DNA of 64,000 nucleotides, taken from contig NZ_PVZG01000004.1 of NCBI RefSeq assembly GCF_003002065.1, positions 62,001-126,000 of the forward strand. Reading direction: 5' to 3'. The first letter of the stretch is position 1. The number at the start of each line of letters is the position of its first letter. The notes below the pieces were generated by a model. It was not told the origin of the DNA. It saw nothing but the letters and a program-made list of their open reading frames with translations, and did no database searches. This stretch comes from Pseudosporangium ferrugineum (GTDB lineage: Bacteria; Actinomycetota; Actinomycetes; Mycobacteriales; Micromonosporaceae). Below are positions 1 through 9,351 of the stretch, piece after piece. Both the position numbers and the translations under genes were made by a program.

Positions 1-1158
1 CAGGAGGACGCCCTGGGCCGCTGCCAGGCCGGTCAGGGGGGAGGAGACGTTCTGCTCGTCCGGCGGGGTGATCTCGGCGCCCGTGTCGGCTGACCAGACG
101 GACCGGCCCGTGGCCGGGTCGACCGCGTAGATGGTGCCGCTCTGGGAGCCGACGTAGATGTAGCCGTTGACGACGATCGGGGCGCTGCGGAGTTGGGCGC
201 CGTCGCCGGTGAAGGTCCAGATGGGCGTGTCGGGGGTGGCGGCGTCCGCGGCGCGCAGGGTGCCGCCGCTGACGAAGTAGCCTGTGCGGCCCGCGAAGGC
301 CGGCGCGGGCATGCTCCACGAGCCGAAGCGGTTCTTCACCTCGCCGGTGTTGAGGTCCAGCACCGGCAGCGGGCCGTCGAAGGTCTCGCGGACCCACAGG
401 CCGCCCGCCGCGACGACCGGCGTCTTGCCGCCGCCGCCCGAGCAGCCGGTGGAGTGGACCCAGCGGGTGGTTCCGGTCGCCGGGTCGAACTTGTACGACT
501 GCTCGCACGCGTACGAGACGTAGACGCCGTTGGAGGTGACCGCCGGTGAGCTGTTGTCGCCGTTCGCCACGGGGGCGGTCCAGACGACCGCGCCGGTCGC
601 GGCGTTCACCGCATACACGGTGCCGCCGGAGCCCGCGCCGCCGGTGTAGACCATGCCGGCGCGGTACGTCGGCGCGGAGCTGAACGACCACTGGCCGGGC
701 AGGTCGGTCTGCCACAGTTGCCGGCCGTTGCGGATGGCGAACGCCGTCAGCCGGCCGTCGCCGTTGACGGCGTAGACGCGCCCGTCGCCGAGGGTCAGCG
801 CGGACCAGAAATACGTGCCGCCGAGCTCGATCGGGCCCCACACGTCCTTGCCCGTGCGGGTGTCGATCGCGTAGAGCGAGGTGCCGTACTCGTCGCCGGT
901 GCGCACGGTCACGAACGCCTTGTGGTCGGCGATGACCGGGTAGGACACCGCCCGGCCCAGGTCGCGGTGCCACTTCTCGGTCAGCGGCGGCGCGGCCACT
1001 CCGGACGGGGAATTCCCGTCGTGCAGGGCGTTGATCTGGTACGCCGAGGCGACGCCGGTGTCCGCCGCAGCCCGGCCGGGCGCGGCGCCGAGGGTCAGCG
1101 CGAGTGTCGATGCGGCTGCGGCGGCGACAGCACCGCGCAGCACTTGTCGGAGGTCCAT
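1..1158 (-). CDS. Secreted PQQ-repeat beta-propeller protein (partial, runs off the left edge)
   Basis: The reverse strand is open from an ATG at 1158 to the window edge (386 codons, no stop), so the C-terminus lies outside. The N-terminus has a basic start (MDLRQVLRG) followed by an Ala-rich hydrophobic stretch and an Ala-x-Ala type end, which is a Sec signal peptide. The body carries repeated PQQ/YVTN-like blades such as GTVYAVNAATGAVVW and GTIYAVDPATGRSVW, about seven units in what is visible. It is therefore probably an extracellular beta-propeller of the PQQ_2 family; ligand or enzymatic activity cannot be told from the repeats. A good Shine-Dalgarno (GGAGGAG, read in reverse) precedes the ATG. 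Confidence 0.85.
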   Translation of the reverse strand, partial: MDLRQVLRGAVAAAAASTLALTLGAAPGRAAADTGVASAYQINALHDGNSPSGVAAPPLTEKWHRDLGRAVSYPVIADHKAFVTVRTGDEYGTSLYAIDTRTGKDVWGPIELGGTYFWSALTLGDGRVYAVNGDGRLTAFAIRNGRQLWQTDLPGQWSFSSAPTYRAGMVYTGGAGSGGTVYAVNAATGAVVWTAPVANGDNSSPAVTSNGVYVSYACEQSYKFDPATGTTRWVHSTGCSGGGGKTPVVAAGGLWVRETFDGPLPVLDLNTGEVKNRFGSWSMPAPAFAGRTGYFVSGGTLRAADAATPDTPIWTFTGDGAQLRSAPIVVNGYIYVGSQSGTIYAVDPATGRSVWSADTGAEITPPDEQNVSSPLTGLAAAQGVLL

Positions 1159-1288
1159 GGTAGAGCTCCTCCCCGTGTGGCATCCGGCCGGACAAGAACC
1201 GGATGTCTAACCAGGACTCACTCTAGAAGCGGGGTACGACACTTCGCTGACCCGTGCGGGGCCGGCCCGGAGGATTCCCGTGCCACGA

Positions 1289-1432
1289 ATGCGGCGCCAA
1301 GAGAACCACGGCAGCAGCGCCGAGGAAGGGCCACCGAACCGACGCCCAGCAAGGGCCACCGAACCGGCGCCAAGGAGGGGCACGAGAGCAGCGCCGAGGG
1401 AGGGCACCGGGGGCGGCGCCAAGGAAGCTACC
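1289..1432. repeat. Degenerate short tandem repeats in an intergenic stretch
   Basis: About eight imperfect copies of a unit resembling GCGCCAAGGAGGGGC or GGGCCACCGAACC follow one another between the PQQ-protein start and the Pro-rich gene. They are not coherent with any convincing reading frame. The 1159-1450 stretch holds no gene I can support. Confidence 0.55.
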
Positions 1433-1450
1433 GCCGGGCCGGCGTACCGA

Positions 1451-1849
1451 TCAGTGGTCTTCGGGGTCGTCGGGCGGGAACGTCGGGAAGGGCGGCGGCG
1501 TCACCGACGGGTCGGCCGTCGGGGGCGTGCCCGTGACCGGCGGCTGCGACACCGGGTGCCCGGGTGGCAGCGGGAGGCCGGGATCGCAGTCGGGGTCGGC
1601 GGGGTCGCAGGGGTCGTCGCCGCCCGGCGGGAACGGCGGCGGGGTCGGCGCCTCGCCCGAGGGCGGGGCGGGCGGCTCGGCCGGGCCGGACGGGATGGGC
1701 TTGTGGGGTGGTTCCGGGAAGCTCGGCTCCGCCGAGACGGCGGGCCCGAGCCCGGGTGTCTCGCCGGCGAAGGCAGGCCAGGCGGCGGCGAGGAGGCCGG
1801 TGGTGACGGCCGCCACCACGGACAGGGACAGGGCTTGCTTGCGTCGCAT
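1451..1849 (-). CDS. Small secreted proline-rich protein, function unknown
   Basis: A 132-aa protein starting at an ATG with GGGGGA about 6 bases upstream. Residues 1-27 form a clear signal peptide (MRRKQ, hydrophobic core, then WPAFA-GE as a probable cleavage site). The mature part is about one third Pro with Asp/Gly, ends in PPDDPEDH, and includes a C-x-P-A-D-P-D-C segment, the only cysteines. It looks disordered and could be a cell-wall or extracellular spacer. I recognise no family. It stands alone, between the repeat-containing intergenic stretch and the SnoaL-like gene. Confidence 0.7.
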   Translation of the reverse strand: MRRKQALSLSVVAAVTTGLLAAAWPAFAGETPGLGPAVSAEPSFPEPPHKPIPSGPAEPPAPPSGEAPTPPPFPPGGDDPCDPADPDCDPGLPLPPGHPVSQPPVTGTPPTADPSVTPPPFPTFPPDDPEDH

Positions 1850-1937
1850 CGTGTTCCCCCGTTGCGGATCACGAGCCGCCGGGAGGCGGCTCGGCGCGAG
1901 CAAAGCTAACAGTCGATCTCCGGCGCCGCAGCCCCGT

Positions 1938-2291
1938 TCAGGTCAGGTACGTCCCGTGCCCGCGCACGACGAGACCGTCGCGGAAGGTGAGGACCTCGTT
2001 CACCAGACCCCCGTTCTGGTTGCGGAAGTTGATCACCACGGTGTCGATTCCCGCGTACGTGGCCAGGATCTCGAAACGCAGGTCCGGCATCCGCGCCAGC
2101 GCGGTCGTCCAGTAGTCGCGCAGCGCCGCCTTGCCGGAGACCACGCCGCCGGAGCCGGGGATCATCCGCGCCGCCACCGGCGAGGAGAAGGTGACGTCCT
2201 CGGCGAAGTGTGCGAGCAGGCTGTCGAGGTCGTGGTTGTTCCAATCGACGAGCCACTTGTCGGCGAACGCGATCGCCTCGTGATTGTCCAT
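1938..2291 (-). CDS. SnoaL-like / nuclear transport factor 2-fold protein
   Basis: 117 aa. The N-terminal pattern (FADKWLVDWNNHDLDSLLAH then FAEDVTFSSP) and the later G-x-V-x-G-K-A-A-L-R-D-Y segment are typical of SnoaL-like polyketide-cyclase/NTF2 proteins: one alpha+beta barrel of 110-130 aa. Such proteins are cyclases, isomerases or orphan binders, and sequence alone does not separate these. The start at MDNHEA fits the family length; no strong ribosome-binding site precedes it. It points away from the cluster that begins at about 2.4 kb, so membership in that pathway is open. Confidence 0.7.
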   Translation of the reverse strand: MDNHEAIAFADKWLVDWNNHDLDSLLAHFAEDVTFSSPVAARMIPGSGGVVSGKAALRDYWTTALARMPDLRFEILATYAGIDTVVINFRNQNGGLVNEVLTFRDGLVVRGHGTYLT

Positions 2292-2458
2292 GCCGGCATC
2301 ATGCCAAGCAAGGCCGCGGGCCCGCCAATATCCACCGTGGATCGGCGGCCTTGCCCGGGGTGAGCTCGTATGCGAGTATCGGATTCGAGCAATCCGAGCG
2401 GCACACACAGTCGTTTTGCAGCGTCGAATATGCAATGCGAAAACGCGGGGGTAACACT

Positions 2459-2959
2459 GTGTCCTGGATCCGGCCGACCATTCCCACCTGTCAGAACCTC
2501 GACAGATTGACCTCGGAGATCCGGCGTATACCGCCGGGTGCGGATACCTCCCTGGCCGCCCATCTGCCCGAGGGCGACTATTTGTTCCGGGTCCGATTCA
2601 CGGCGCACGGCGTGCACATCGGCGCGCGGGCGACCTTCCGCGAGGAATGCGGCGCGGGCGGTTCCTGGTGGACGGCGCGCACCCGGCATGCCGGCGCGGC
2701 GTCGGGCCCGGATCTGCACGACCGGATCGCCGACGCGATGCTGGACGAGGTGACCGCCCTGCGGGACCGCTTCGACCGGCTCCGGGACCGGGCAGCCGCG
2801 CAGAGCGGCGCGGCCAGGCGGGACAGCGCGGCCAGGCGGGACAGCGCGGCCAGGCGGGACAGCGCGGCCAGGCGGGACAGCGCGGCCGGGCAGGGCGGCG
2901 CGGCCGGGCAGGGCGGCGCGGCCGCGCAGGGCGGCGCGGCCGGGCGGGGCGGAGGCTGA
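2459..2959 (+). CDS. Hypothetical protein with a C-terminal hexapeptide repeat, just upstream of the thiolase
   Basis: The start is either GTG at 2459 (VSWIRPTIP, preceded by GGGGG) or ATG at 2435. The first ~110 residues look like a folded domain (HLPEGDYLFRVRF then GARATFREECG, helix LHDRIADAMLDEV). The tail is nine or so copies of a six-residue unit, first SAARRD then GAAGQG, ending GGG. I recognise no family. It is co-directional with the thiolase, with a 43-base gap, so it may be the first gene of that transcript. The charged Arg/Asp-to-Gly/Gln tail is likely disordered. Confidence 0.5.
   Translation: MSWIRPTIPTCQNLDRLTSEIRRIPPGADTSLAAHLPEGDYLFRVRFTAHGVHIGARATFREECGAGGSWWTARTRHAGAASGPDLHDRIADAMLDEVTALRDRFDRLRDRAAAQSGAARRDSAARRDSAARRDSAARRDSAAGQGGAAGQGGAAAQGGAAGRGGG
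2804..2956 (+). repeat. 18-bp tandem repeat inside a coding region
   Basis: About eight and a half copies of an 18-base unit (GCGCGGCCAGGCGGGACA; four near-identical copies, then diverged GCGCGGCCGGGCAGGGCG copies) encode the SAARRD/GAAGQG tail. The period keeps the frame. Near-identity of the first four copies indicates recent slippage. Confidence 0.85.
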
Positions 2960-3002
2960 GCAGCGGTGCAAGCCTCCGACAGGCATCGGCGGGGCGACGT
3001 CC

Positions 3003-4187
3003 GTGCGTGACGCCGTCATCATCGGGGCCGTCCGCACGCCGATCGGGCGCCGGCAGGGTGCGATGTCCCGGCTGCATCCCGTCGACCTGGCCGCCCACGT
3101 GCTCGAGGGTCTGCGGGCGCGGGTGGGTTTCGACCCGGCGGACGTGGACGACGTCGTCTGGGGGTGCGTCTCGCAGGTCGGCGAGCAGGCGCTCAACATC
3201 GGGCGCAACGCCGTGCTGGCGGCCGGCTGGCCGGAGTCCGTGCCCGCGTACACGGTGGACCGGCAGTGCGGGTCGGGGCAGCAGGCGATCGTGTCGGCCG
3301 CCGCCGCGGTGATCTCGGGCCAGGCGGAGCTGGTGGTCGCGGGCGGCGTCGAGGTGATGAGCCGGATCCCGATGGGCTCCTCCGCCGGCGCGGAGCTCGG
3401 GCTGCCGTACGGGCCGGCGCTGCGGGAACGGTACGCGGGAACGGAAAGCGCCATTGTCGGGGAACCCATTTTGTTCGATCTGGGTGTCGCGGCGGAGATG
3501 ATCGCGCGGAAATGGCATGTGAGCCGCGCGGAGATGGACGAATTCGCGTACGGAAGTCATCAGCGTGCGGCCGCGGCGGCCGACGCCGGGGAATTCGACG
3601 CGGAGCTGGTGCCGGTTTCCGGGGTGGCGGCGGACGAATGCATCCGGCGCACCACGTCGTTGCGCAAACTCGCGTCGTTGTCGACGCCTTTCCGGGACGG
3701 CGGAGTGGTGACCGCCGGCACCGCCTCGCAGAATTCCGACGGCGCCGCCGCCCTGGCCGTGACCACCTCGGCGTGGGCCGCCGCGTACGGTTTCCGGCCG
3801 CTGGCCCGCATCCACACGACGGCGGTCGCCGCCAACGATCCAGGCCTGATGCTGACCGCGCCGATCCCCGCGACCGAGAAGGTGTTGCGGCGGTCCGGGC
3901 TGGCCCTTGCCGACATCGGCGTCTTCGAGGTCAACGAGGCGTTCGCGTGCGTGCCGCTGGCCTGGCTGGCGGAGACCGGCGCCGACCCCGCGCGGGTCAA
4001 TCCGCGGGGTGGCGCGATCGCCCTCGGGCATCCGCTGGGGGCGTCGGGGGCGCGCATCGCGACCACCATGCTGCACTACATGCTCGACCGGCGGTGCCGG
4101 TACGGCCTGCAGGTGATGTGCGAGGCGGGCGGCCTCTCCAACGCGACCGTCCTGGAGCTGCTCACCGGGCCAGCCGCCAGCTCATGA
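3003..4187 (+). CDS. Thiolase (acetyl-CoA acetyltransferase family)
   Basis: 394 aa, the usual thiolase length, GTG start. All catalytic elements are visible: nucleophile Cys89 in DRQCGSGQQA, NEAFA at 311-315, His343 in GHPLGASG and the acid/base Cys373 in MCEAGG. It should condense or cleave 3-oxoacyl-CoA; in this setting it may supply acetoacetyl-type units or act on a pathway acyl-CoA. The normal GGGxG after the last Cys is EAGG, a small deviation. The gene converges on the KASIII gene and their 3' ends overlap by 26 bases. It is the only rightward gene to the left of the cluster's divergent promoter. Confidence 0.93.
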   Translation: MRDAVIIGAVRTPIGRRQGAMSRLHPVDLAAHVLEGLRARVGFDPADVDDVVWGCVSQVGEQALNIGRNAVLAAGWPESVPAYTVDRQCGSGQQAIVSAAAAVISGQAELVVAGGVEVMSRIPMGSSAGAELGLPYGPALRERYAGTESAIVGEPILFDLGVAAEMIARKWHVSRAEMDEFAYGSHQRAAAAADAGEFDAELVPVSGVAADECIRRTTSLRKLASLSTPFRDGGVVTAGTASQNSDGAAALAVTTSAWAAAYGFRPLARIHTTAVAANDPGLMLTAPIPATEKVLRRSGLALADIGVFEVNEAFACVPLAWLAETGADPARVNPRGGAIALGHPLGASGARIATTMLHYMLDRRCRYGLQVMCEAGGLSNATVLELLTGPAASS

Positions 4188-5103
4188 CCCCGGCACCCCA
4201 GGTGAGGCCGGAGCCGAACGCCGCCATGCCGAGGAGACCCGCCGGCCGCAGGGTCTGCTCGCGCCGCGCCTGGGCCAGCGCGACCGGGATGGAGGCGGCC
4301 GAGGTGTTCGCGACCCGGTCGACGTTCGCGTAGACCCGCTCGGGCGGCAGGTTCAGCCGGGCCGCGACCGCCTGGATGATCCGCGCGTTCGCCTGGTGCG
4401 CGATGAACAGGTCGAGGTCCTTGACGTCCTGGCCGCGGGATTCGAGCAGTTGCTCGGCGGCCTGCACCATCAGGTCGACCGCGTGCTCGTAGACCTCGCG
4501 TCCCTGCATGCGCAGCAGCCCGTCGGCGCGGTTCGCGTAGAGCAGTTCGCGATGCTCCCCCGCCGACGCCAGCACGAACGACGGTTCCGGCGCGTCCGGC
4601 ACGTCCGAGACCACGACCGCGCCCGCGGCGTCGCCGAGCAGGATCGCCGTGGCGCGGTCGTCCCGGTCGGTGATCCGCGAGAGGGCGTCGGCGCCGCAGA
4701 TCAGCACGTGGCGGGCGCGTCCGGTCTCGATCAGCGCGGAGGCATGGTCCAGCGCGTACAGGAAACCGGCGCAGGCGGCCTGGAGGTCGAAGGCGGCGGG
4801 CCGGGGCACGCCCAGCCGGTCCGCGACGTCGACGGCGAGGGCCGGCGTCACCCAGTCGGAGGTGATCGTGGCGACAACGACGTGGGTGATGTCGGCGGCG
4901 CTCACGCCGGCGTCGGTCAGCGCCGCGTCGCAGGCCCCGGCGGCCAGCCCGCCGAGCGTCTCGTCGCCGCTGAGCCAGTGGCGCTGCCGGATCCCGGTAC
5001 GCCGGACGATCCACTCGTCGCTCGTGCCGAGCTTCTCGAACGCGTCGTTGGCGATCGCCTGCCGGGGCAGCGCCGCCCCGGTGCCGATGATGGTGGCGGG
5101 CAT
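4162..5103 (-). CDS. 3-oxoacyl-ACP synthase III (FabH-type)
   Basis: 313 aa. The complete FabH triad is present: Cys111 (LQAACAGFLYAL), His236 (IAHQAN) and Asn266 (VANTSAAS). The GLLGMAAFGSGLTWGA C-terminus is typical. It should start an acyl chain by joining acyl-CoA to malonyl-ACP. The ATG shares one base with the stop of the upstream enoyl reductase gene (TGATG), so it is translated last in a leftward operon ACP-KASII-ENR-KASIII. Having its own starter KASIII argues that this is a dedicated chain-building system, separate from housekeeping fatty-acid synthesis. Confidence 0.92.
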   Translation of the reverse strand: MPATIIGTGAALPRQAIANDAFEKLGTSDEWIVRRTGIRQRHWLSGDETLGGLAAGACDAALTDAGVSAADITHVVVATITSDWVTPALAVDVADRLGVPRPAAFDLQAACAGFLYALDHASALIETGRARHVLICGADALSRITDRDDRATAILLGDAAGAVVVSDVPDAPEPSFVLASAGEHRELLYANRADGLLRMQGREVYEHAVDLMVQAAEQLLESRGQDVKDLDLFIAHQANARIIQAVAARLNLPPERVYANVDRVANTSAASIPVALAQARREQTLRPAGLLGMAAFGSGLTWGAGVMSWRLAR

Positions 5104-5938
5104 CAGGTCTCCTCGTCGGACGGCGGTGGACGGTCGGCTCCGCCGGGCGGGCGGCCGTCGCGGACGCCCAGCGACACGGCGTGCATCCCGCCGTCGACGT
5201 GCAGGATCTCGCCGGTGATCCCGCGGGCCAGGCCGGACAGCAGGAAGAGGACGGCGCCGGCGGCGACCCGGGAGTCGCGCCGGTCCCAGCCCAGCGGCGC
5301 CTCCCGTTCCCAGCGCCGGGCCAGGTCGTCGAAGGTGCTGATGGCGCTGCCGGCGATCGTCTCGACCGGGCCGACGGCCACCAGGTTGACGCGGATCCGC
5401 GACGAGCCGAGGTAGAGCGCGAGGTAGCGGCTCAGGGACTCGAGGGCGGCCTTGCTCACGCCCATCCAGTCGTAGCCGTACCAGGCGGTCGCGGCGTCGA
5501 AGTCCAGCGCGACGATGCTGGCGCCGTCCGGCGACCGGCGCAGCAGGTCGAGCAGGTGGACGGTCAGCGAGTGCAGGGACACGGTGGCCGTGTGGAAGGC
5601 CGCGACAGCGCTCCGCGGCGGCGTGGTGAGGAAGTTGCCGCTGTGCGCGTCGGCCGGCGCGGCGGCGATCGCGTGGACGATGCCGTCCAGGCTGGGCCAC
5701 CGTCCGGCCAGGTCGGCGGCCAGCCGGCGGTAGTCGTCGGCGTTGGTCGCGTCCAGTTCGAGGACCGGAGCCGGCTTCGGCAGTTGCGCGGCGGCGAGCT
5801 CGGTGATCCGCCGGGACCGGCCGAATCCCGTCAGGATCACCTCCGCGCCCGCCGATTGCAGGGCGGCCGCGGTGTGCCAGGCGATCGAGTCCTCGTTGAG
5901 CACGCCGGTGACCAGGTAGCGCCGGCCGTCGTGCGGGA

Positions 5939-5942
<4 letters not shown>
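5103..5942 (-). CDS. Enoyl-ACP reductase, InhA/FabI type
   Basis: 279 aa SDR-fold protein. The InhA-type catalytic set is visible: Phe148 in ALDFDAA, Tyr157 and Lys164 within YDWMGVSKAALES, and the N-terminal VTGVLNEDSIAW nucleotide loop (family GIxxxxSIA). The INLVAVGP/PIRT-like region (NLVAVGPVETIAGSAI) also matches. It reduces the trans-2 double bond of an ACP-bound acyl chain with NAD(P)H. The start overlaps the KASII stop by four bases (ATGA). The C-terminal ~20 residues (Gly/Pro/Asp rich) are an extension. A reductase in this operon implies that at least part of the chain is fully reduced. Confidence 0.9.
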
Positions 5943-7137
<1,195 letters not shown>

Positions 7138-7141
<4 letters not shown>

Positions 7142-7392
7142 ACCGCTCCGGCCTGCCGGCACACGAGGGCGACCGCGTCGTGCACGGTGTCGACCTTGTC
7201 GAAGTCGGCCGCGCGGATGTCCACGCCGAACTCGTTCTTGATCGCCTGGCGCAGCTCGACGACGTCGATCGAGTCGATGTCGAGCTCGTCGAACTTCGCC
7301 TGCGCGGTGATCTCCGACCGCTCGACGCCGAACTGCACCAGTGTGTCGGCCACCAGCCTGGTGACGACCTCGCGGTCCACCACTTGCGCCAT
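7138..7392 (-). CDS. Acyl carrier protein
   Basis: 84 aa, one carrier domain. The phosphopantetheine site is the Ser of the LDIDSIDVVEL motif, and the surrounding sequence is acidic, as in ACPs that partner FabF/FabH enzymes. It is the likely carrier for the KASII, enoyl reductase and KASIII encoded directly downstream. AGGAAC lies about 4 bases before the ATG. It is separated from the radical SAM gene by a 102-bp very GC-rich spacer, so its expression may be partly independent of the two genes upstream. Confidence 0.92.
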
Positions 7393-7432
7393 GCCGTTCC
7401 TGCCTCTCGTCCAAGGATGACCGCCGCGCCCG

Positions 7433-7514
7433 GGCGGCGGAAGCGCCGCGCCCGGCCGGCGGGGGCCGCGCCCTGGCGGCCGGGGGCGCCGCGCTCAGGC
7501 GGCGGAAGCGCCGC
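7433..7514. repeat. 17-bp direct repeat pair with GC hairpins
   Basis: GGCGGCGGAAGCGCCGC occurs at 7433-7449 and again at 7498-7514; the second copy lies over the last codons of the radical SAM gene (SGAS tail). The DNA between is nearly pure G/C and can fold strongly on the leftward transcript. It may attenuate transcription before the ACP gene, or simply mark a local duplication. Confidence 0.5.
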
Positions 7515-8616
7515 TCTTGCTGGCGTGGTACGGCGACCAGTGCCACTGCCGCCAGTAGCTCTCCGCGAGGTCGAGCCACAGTTCGAGCCGCTCCACACTG
7601 TCGAGGAAGCGGTGCATGCTCACCACGAGCCAGCTGTACACCGCCTGGCTGTCCCGGCATCCGCCGCAGTCGCCGGAGGTGCAGCAGAACTGGAGCGTCT
7701 CGTAGTCGGCGCCCCACACGGCGAAGCCCGGGAGCACCGGGTTGCCGTTGGCCACGCGCTGCTGGTGCACCGGCGCGTCCACGCTGATGCTCGGGCAGAC
7801 GTCGTAGCCGAACCTGCCGCCCCAGTGGGACCGGCCGGTGATCAGCGCGTCGATGTAGTACGGGTGGCTGACCACCGTCTCGGGGAACAGCTCCTTGACC
7901 CGTTGCGCCTCGGCGAGGATGCGGGCCTCGTCGCGGATCCGCAGCGGGGTGTCGGTGCCGTGCTCGCTGTAGAAGTTGAAGGTCACGATGTTGCCGTTGT
8001 CGGCGATGCGCCGCACCGTCGGCTCGATGTAGGCCATGCCCGGCTCCGAGAGCGCGAAGATGAACATGACCCGCGGGTCGCCGGTGTAGTGGCCCAGCGC
8101 CTTGTCGAAGAGGCCGTCGAAGGTCCTGCCGCTGGGCCGGATCGCCCGCAGGTCGTCGTCGAGCGGCCCGCCGCCGAACAGGCTGACCACCAGGGAGATC
8201 TTCTCGAATCCCTGCTTGGGCATCGGGCGCAGGCCGTTGGTGGAGACGGTGACGAACGGCAGCTCCGCGACGAACGCCTCGATCCGCTGCGGCACCAGGG
8301 TCGGTTCCCCGCCGATCAGCGTCGCCTGGGTCATCCCGTCGGCGGCGATCCGCCGGGCGAACCGGCGGATCTGCTCCAGGTCGGTGAGTTCCTTCACCGC
8401 GTCGTCGAAGCCGCCCTCGAAATACCAGCATCCCTTGCACCGGATGTTGCAGGCCGTCGTCAGGTGGACCTCGCAGGCGCGGACGGTACGGGCGAAGCGC
8501 CGTACGTCGCGCAGGCGCCCGGCCAGGTCGGGACGTCCGGTCAGGAGCTCGGCGACGCGGCTCTTGGCCCACCGCCGGTCGGGTGGTGGTGGTGCGATGG
8601 ATACCGGTACGACCAT
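7495..8616 (-). CDS. Radical SAM enzyme with C-terminal cysteine cluster, substrate unknown
   Basis: 373 aa. The [4Fe-4S]-SAM motif is C56-x3-C60-x2-C63 (TACNIRCKGCWYF), followed by the SAM-binding GGEPT at 103-107. A second set of cysteines near the C-terminus (Cys275, then CCTSGDCGGC with Cys312, 313, 318, 321) suggests an auxiliary cluster or metal site of SPASM/twitch kind. It starts at MVVPVS with GGGAG 6 bases upstream; 12 bases separate it from the diiron gene, so the two are co-transcribed. Chemistry on an ACP-bound chain (C-C bond formation, rearrangement or methylene chemistry) is plausible from the neighbours but not shown. There is no B12-binding domain. Confidence 0.85.
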   Translation of the reverse strand: MVVPVSIAPPPPDRRWAKSRVAELLTGRPDLAGRLRDVRRFARTVRACEVHLTTACNIRCKGCWYFEGGFDDAVKELTDLEQIRRFARRIAADGMTQATLIGGEPTLVPQRIEAFVAELPFVTVSTNGLRPMPKQGFEKISLVVSLFGGGPLDDDLRAIRPSGRTFDGLFDKALGHYTGDPRVMFIFALSEPGMAYIEPTVRRIADNGNIVTFNFYSEHGTDTPLRIRDEARILAEAQRVKELFPETVVSHPYYIDALITGRSHWGGRFGYDVCPSISVDAPVHQQRVANGNPVLPGFAVWGADYETLQFCCTSGDCGGCRDSQAVYSWLVVSMHRFLDSVERLELWLDLAESYWRQWHWSPYHASKSGASAA

Positions 8617-8628
8617 GTCATGCTCCCG

Positions 8629-9351
8629 TCAGGCCTGCGGTACGGTCAGGCCGAGCTTCTCGATCCGCGGGGTGACCCGCTCGCGCCACAGGTCGGCGGC
8701 CTCGCCGTTGGTGGTCTTGCGGAGCCCGAAGCGCACGGCGAGCTTGGCGCGTTCGGAGCGCCGGCTGCCGAAGATGCCGAGGAACGTCGGCCACAGCCGG
8801 TCGAGCGCCTGCTGGAGGCTCTCGCGGCCCTCCTCGGTGATCGCGAGGTTGCGGCAGACCCGGGCGCCGTGCCCGATGTGGATCTTCTCGTCCAGGATGA
8901 TGGTGCGGACGGCGTCGGCCCACGGCTTGTAGCTGCCCTGCGCGAACTCCTCGAGCATGACCATCGCGGTCTCCTCGCCGACGTACGAGAAGATTCCGCG
9001 CTCCGCCCAGGTGGTGCACTGGTGCAGCTCGGTGGCCGAGAACAGCTGCCGCTCGGTCAGCTTCTGCTTCTCCATGTAGCCGGTGTCGATGCCGAGGTCG
9101 GCGAGGACCTTGCTGCCCTTCTTGTAGTGGTCGAACTCCTCGACCGCCCGCTCGGCGCACACCATCGCCTCCTCGGCGTTGGGCGCGAGCGGGTAGAAGA
9201 CCTGGATGTAGTCGTCGGCGCCGGAGAGCTCGCCCTCGGTGTTCACCATGATTTGCCGCAGGGCCACCTCGCGGTATTCCTCGGGCATGCGCAGGAATTC
9301 GTCGGGGGTCCGGACGACGACGGCCTCGTCAGGCAGAACGGAAACAGACAC
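8629..9351 (-). CDS. PaaA-like ferritin-fold diiron protein
   Basis: 240 aa from a GTG start (GGAGGG, 8-base spacing). A phenylacetyl-CoA epoxidase PaaA/PaaC-type four-helix bundle is indicated by Glu41 (GELSGAD), E72-x2-H75 (EEFDHY), Glu126/127 (VGEET) and E155-x2-H158 (DEKIHIGHG), a full carboxylate/His ligand set for two irons. PaaA proper is longer (about 300 aa) and works with PaaB/C/E, none of which are here, so this is a stand-alone relative. Oxygenation, desaturation or C-C cleavage of a carrier-bound acyl chain are possible roles. It is the first gene of the leftward arm, starting just inside the divergent promoter. Confidence 0.85.
   Translation of the reverse strand: MSVSVLPDEAVVVRTPDEFLRMPEEYREVALRQIMVNTEGELSGADDYIQVFYPLAPNAEEAMVCAERAVEEFDHYKKGSKVLADLGIDTGYMEKQKLTERQLFSATELHQCTTWAERGIFSYVGEETAMVMLEEFAQGSYKPWADAVRTIILDEKIHIGHGARVCRNLAITEEGRESLQQALDRLWPTFLGIFGSRRSERAKLAVRFGLRKTTNGEAADLWRERVTPRIEKLGLTVPQA

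Noticed and set aside
2804..2956. The 18-bp repeats as a possible CRISPR array
   Set aside because: Units are contiguous without spacers and encode an in-frame peptide repeat; no cas genes nearby.
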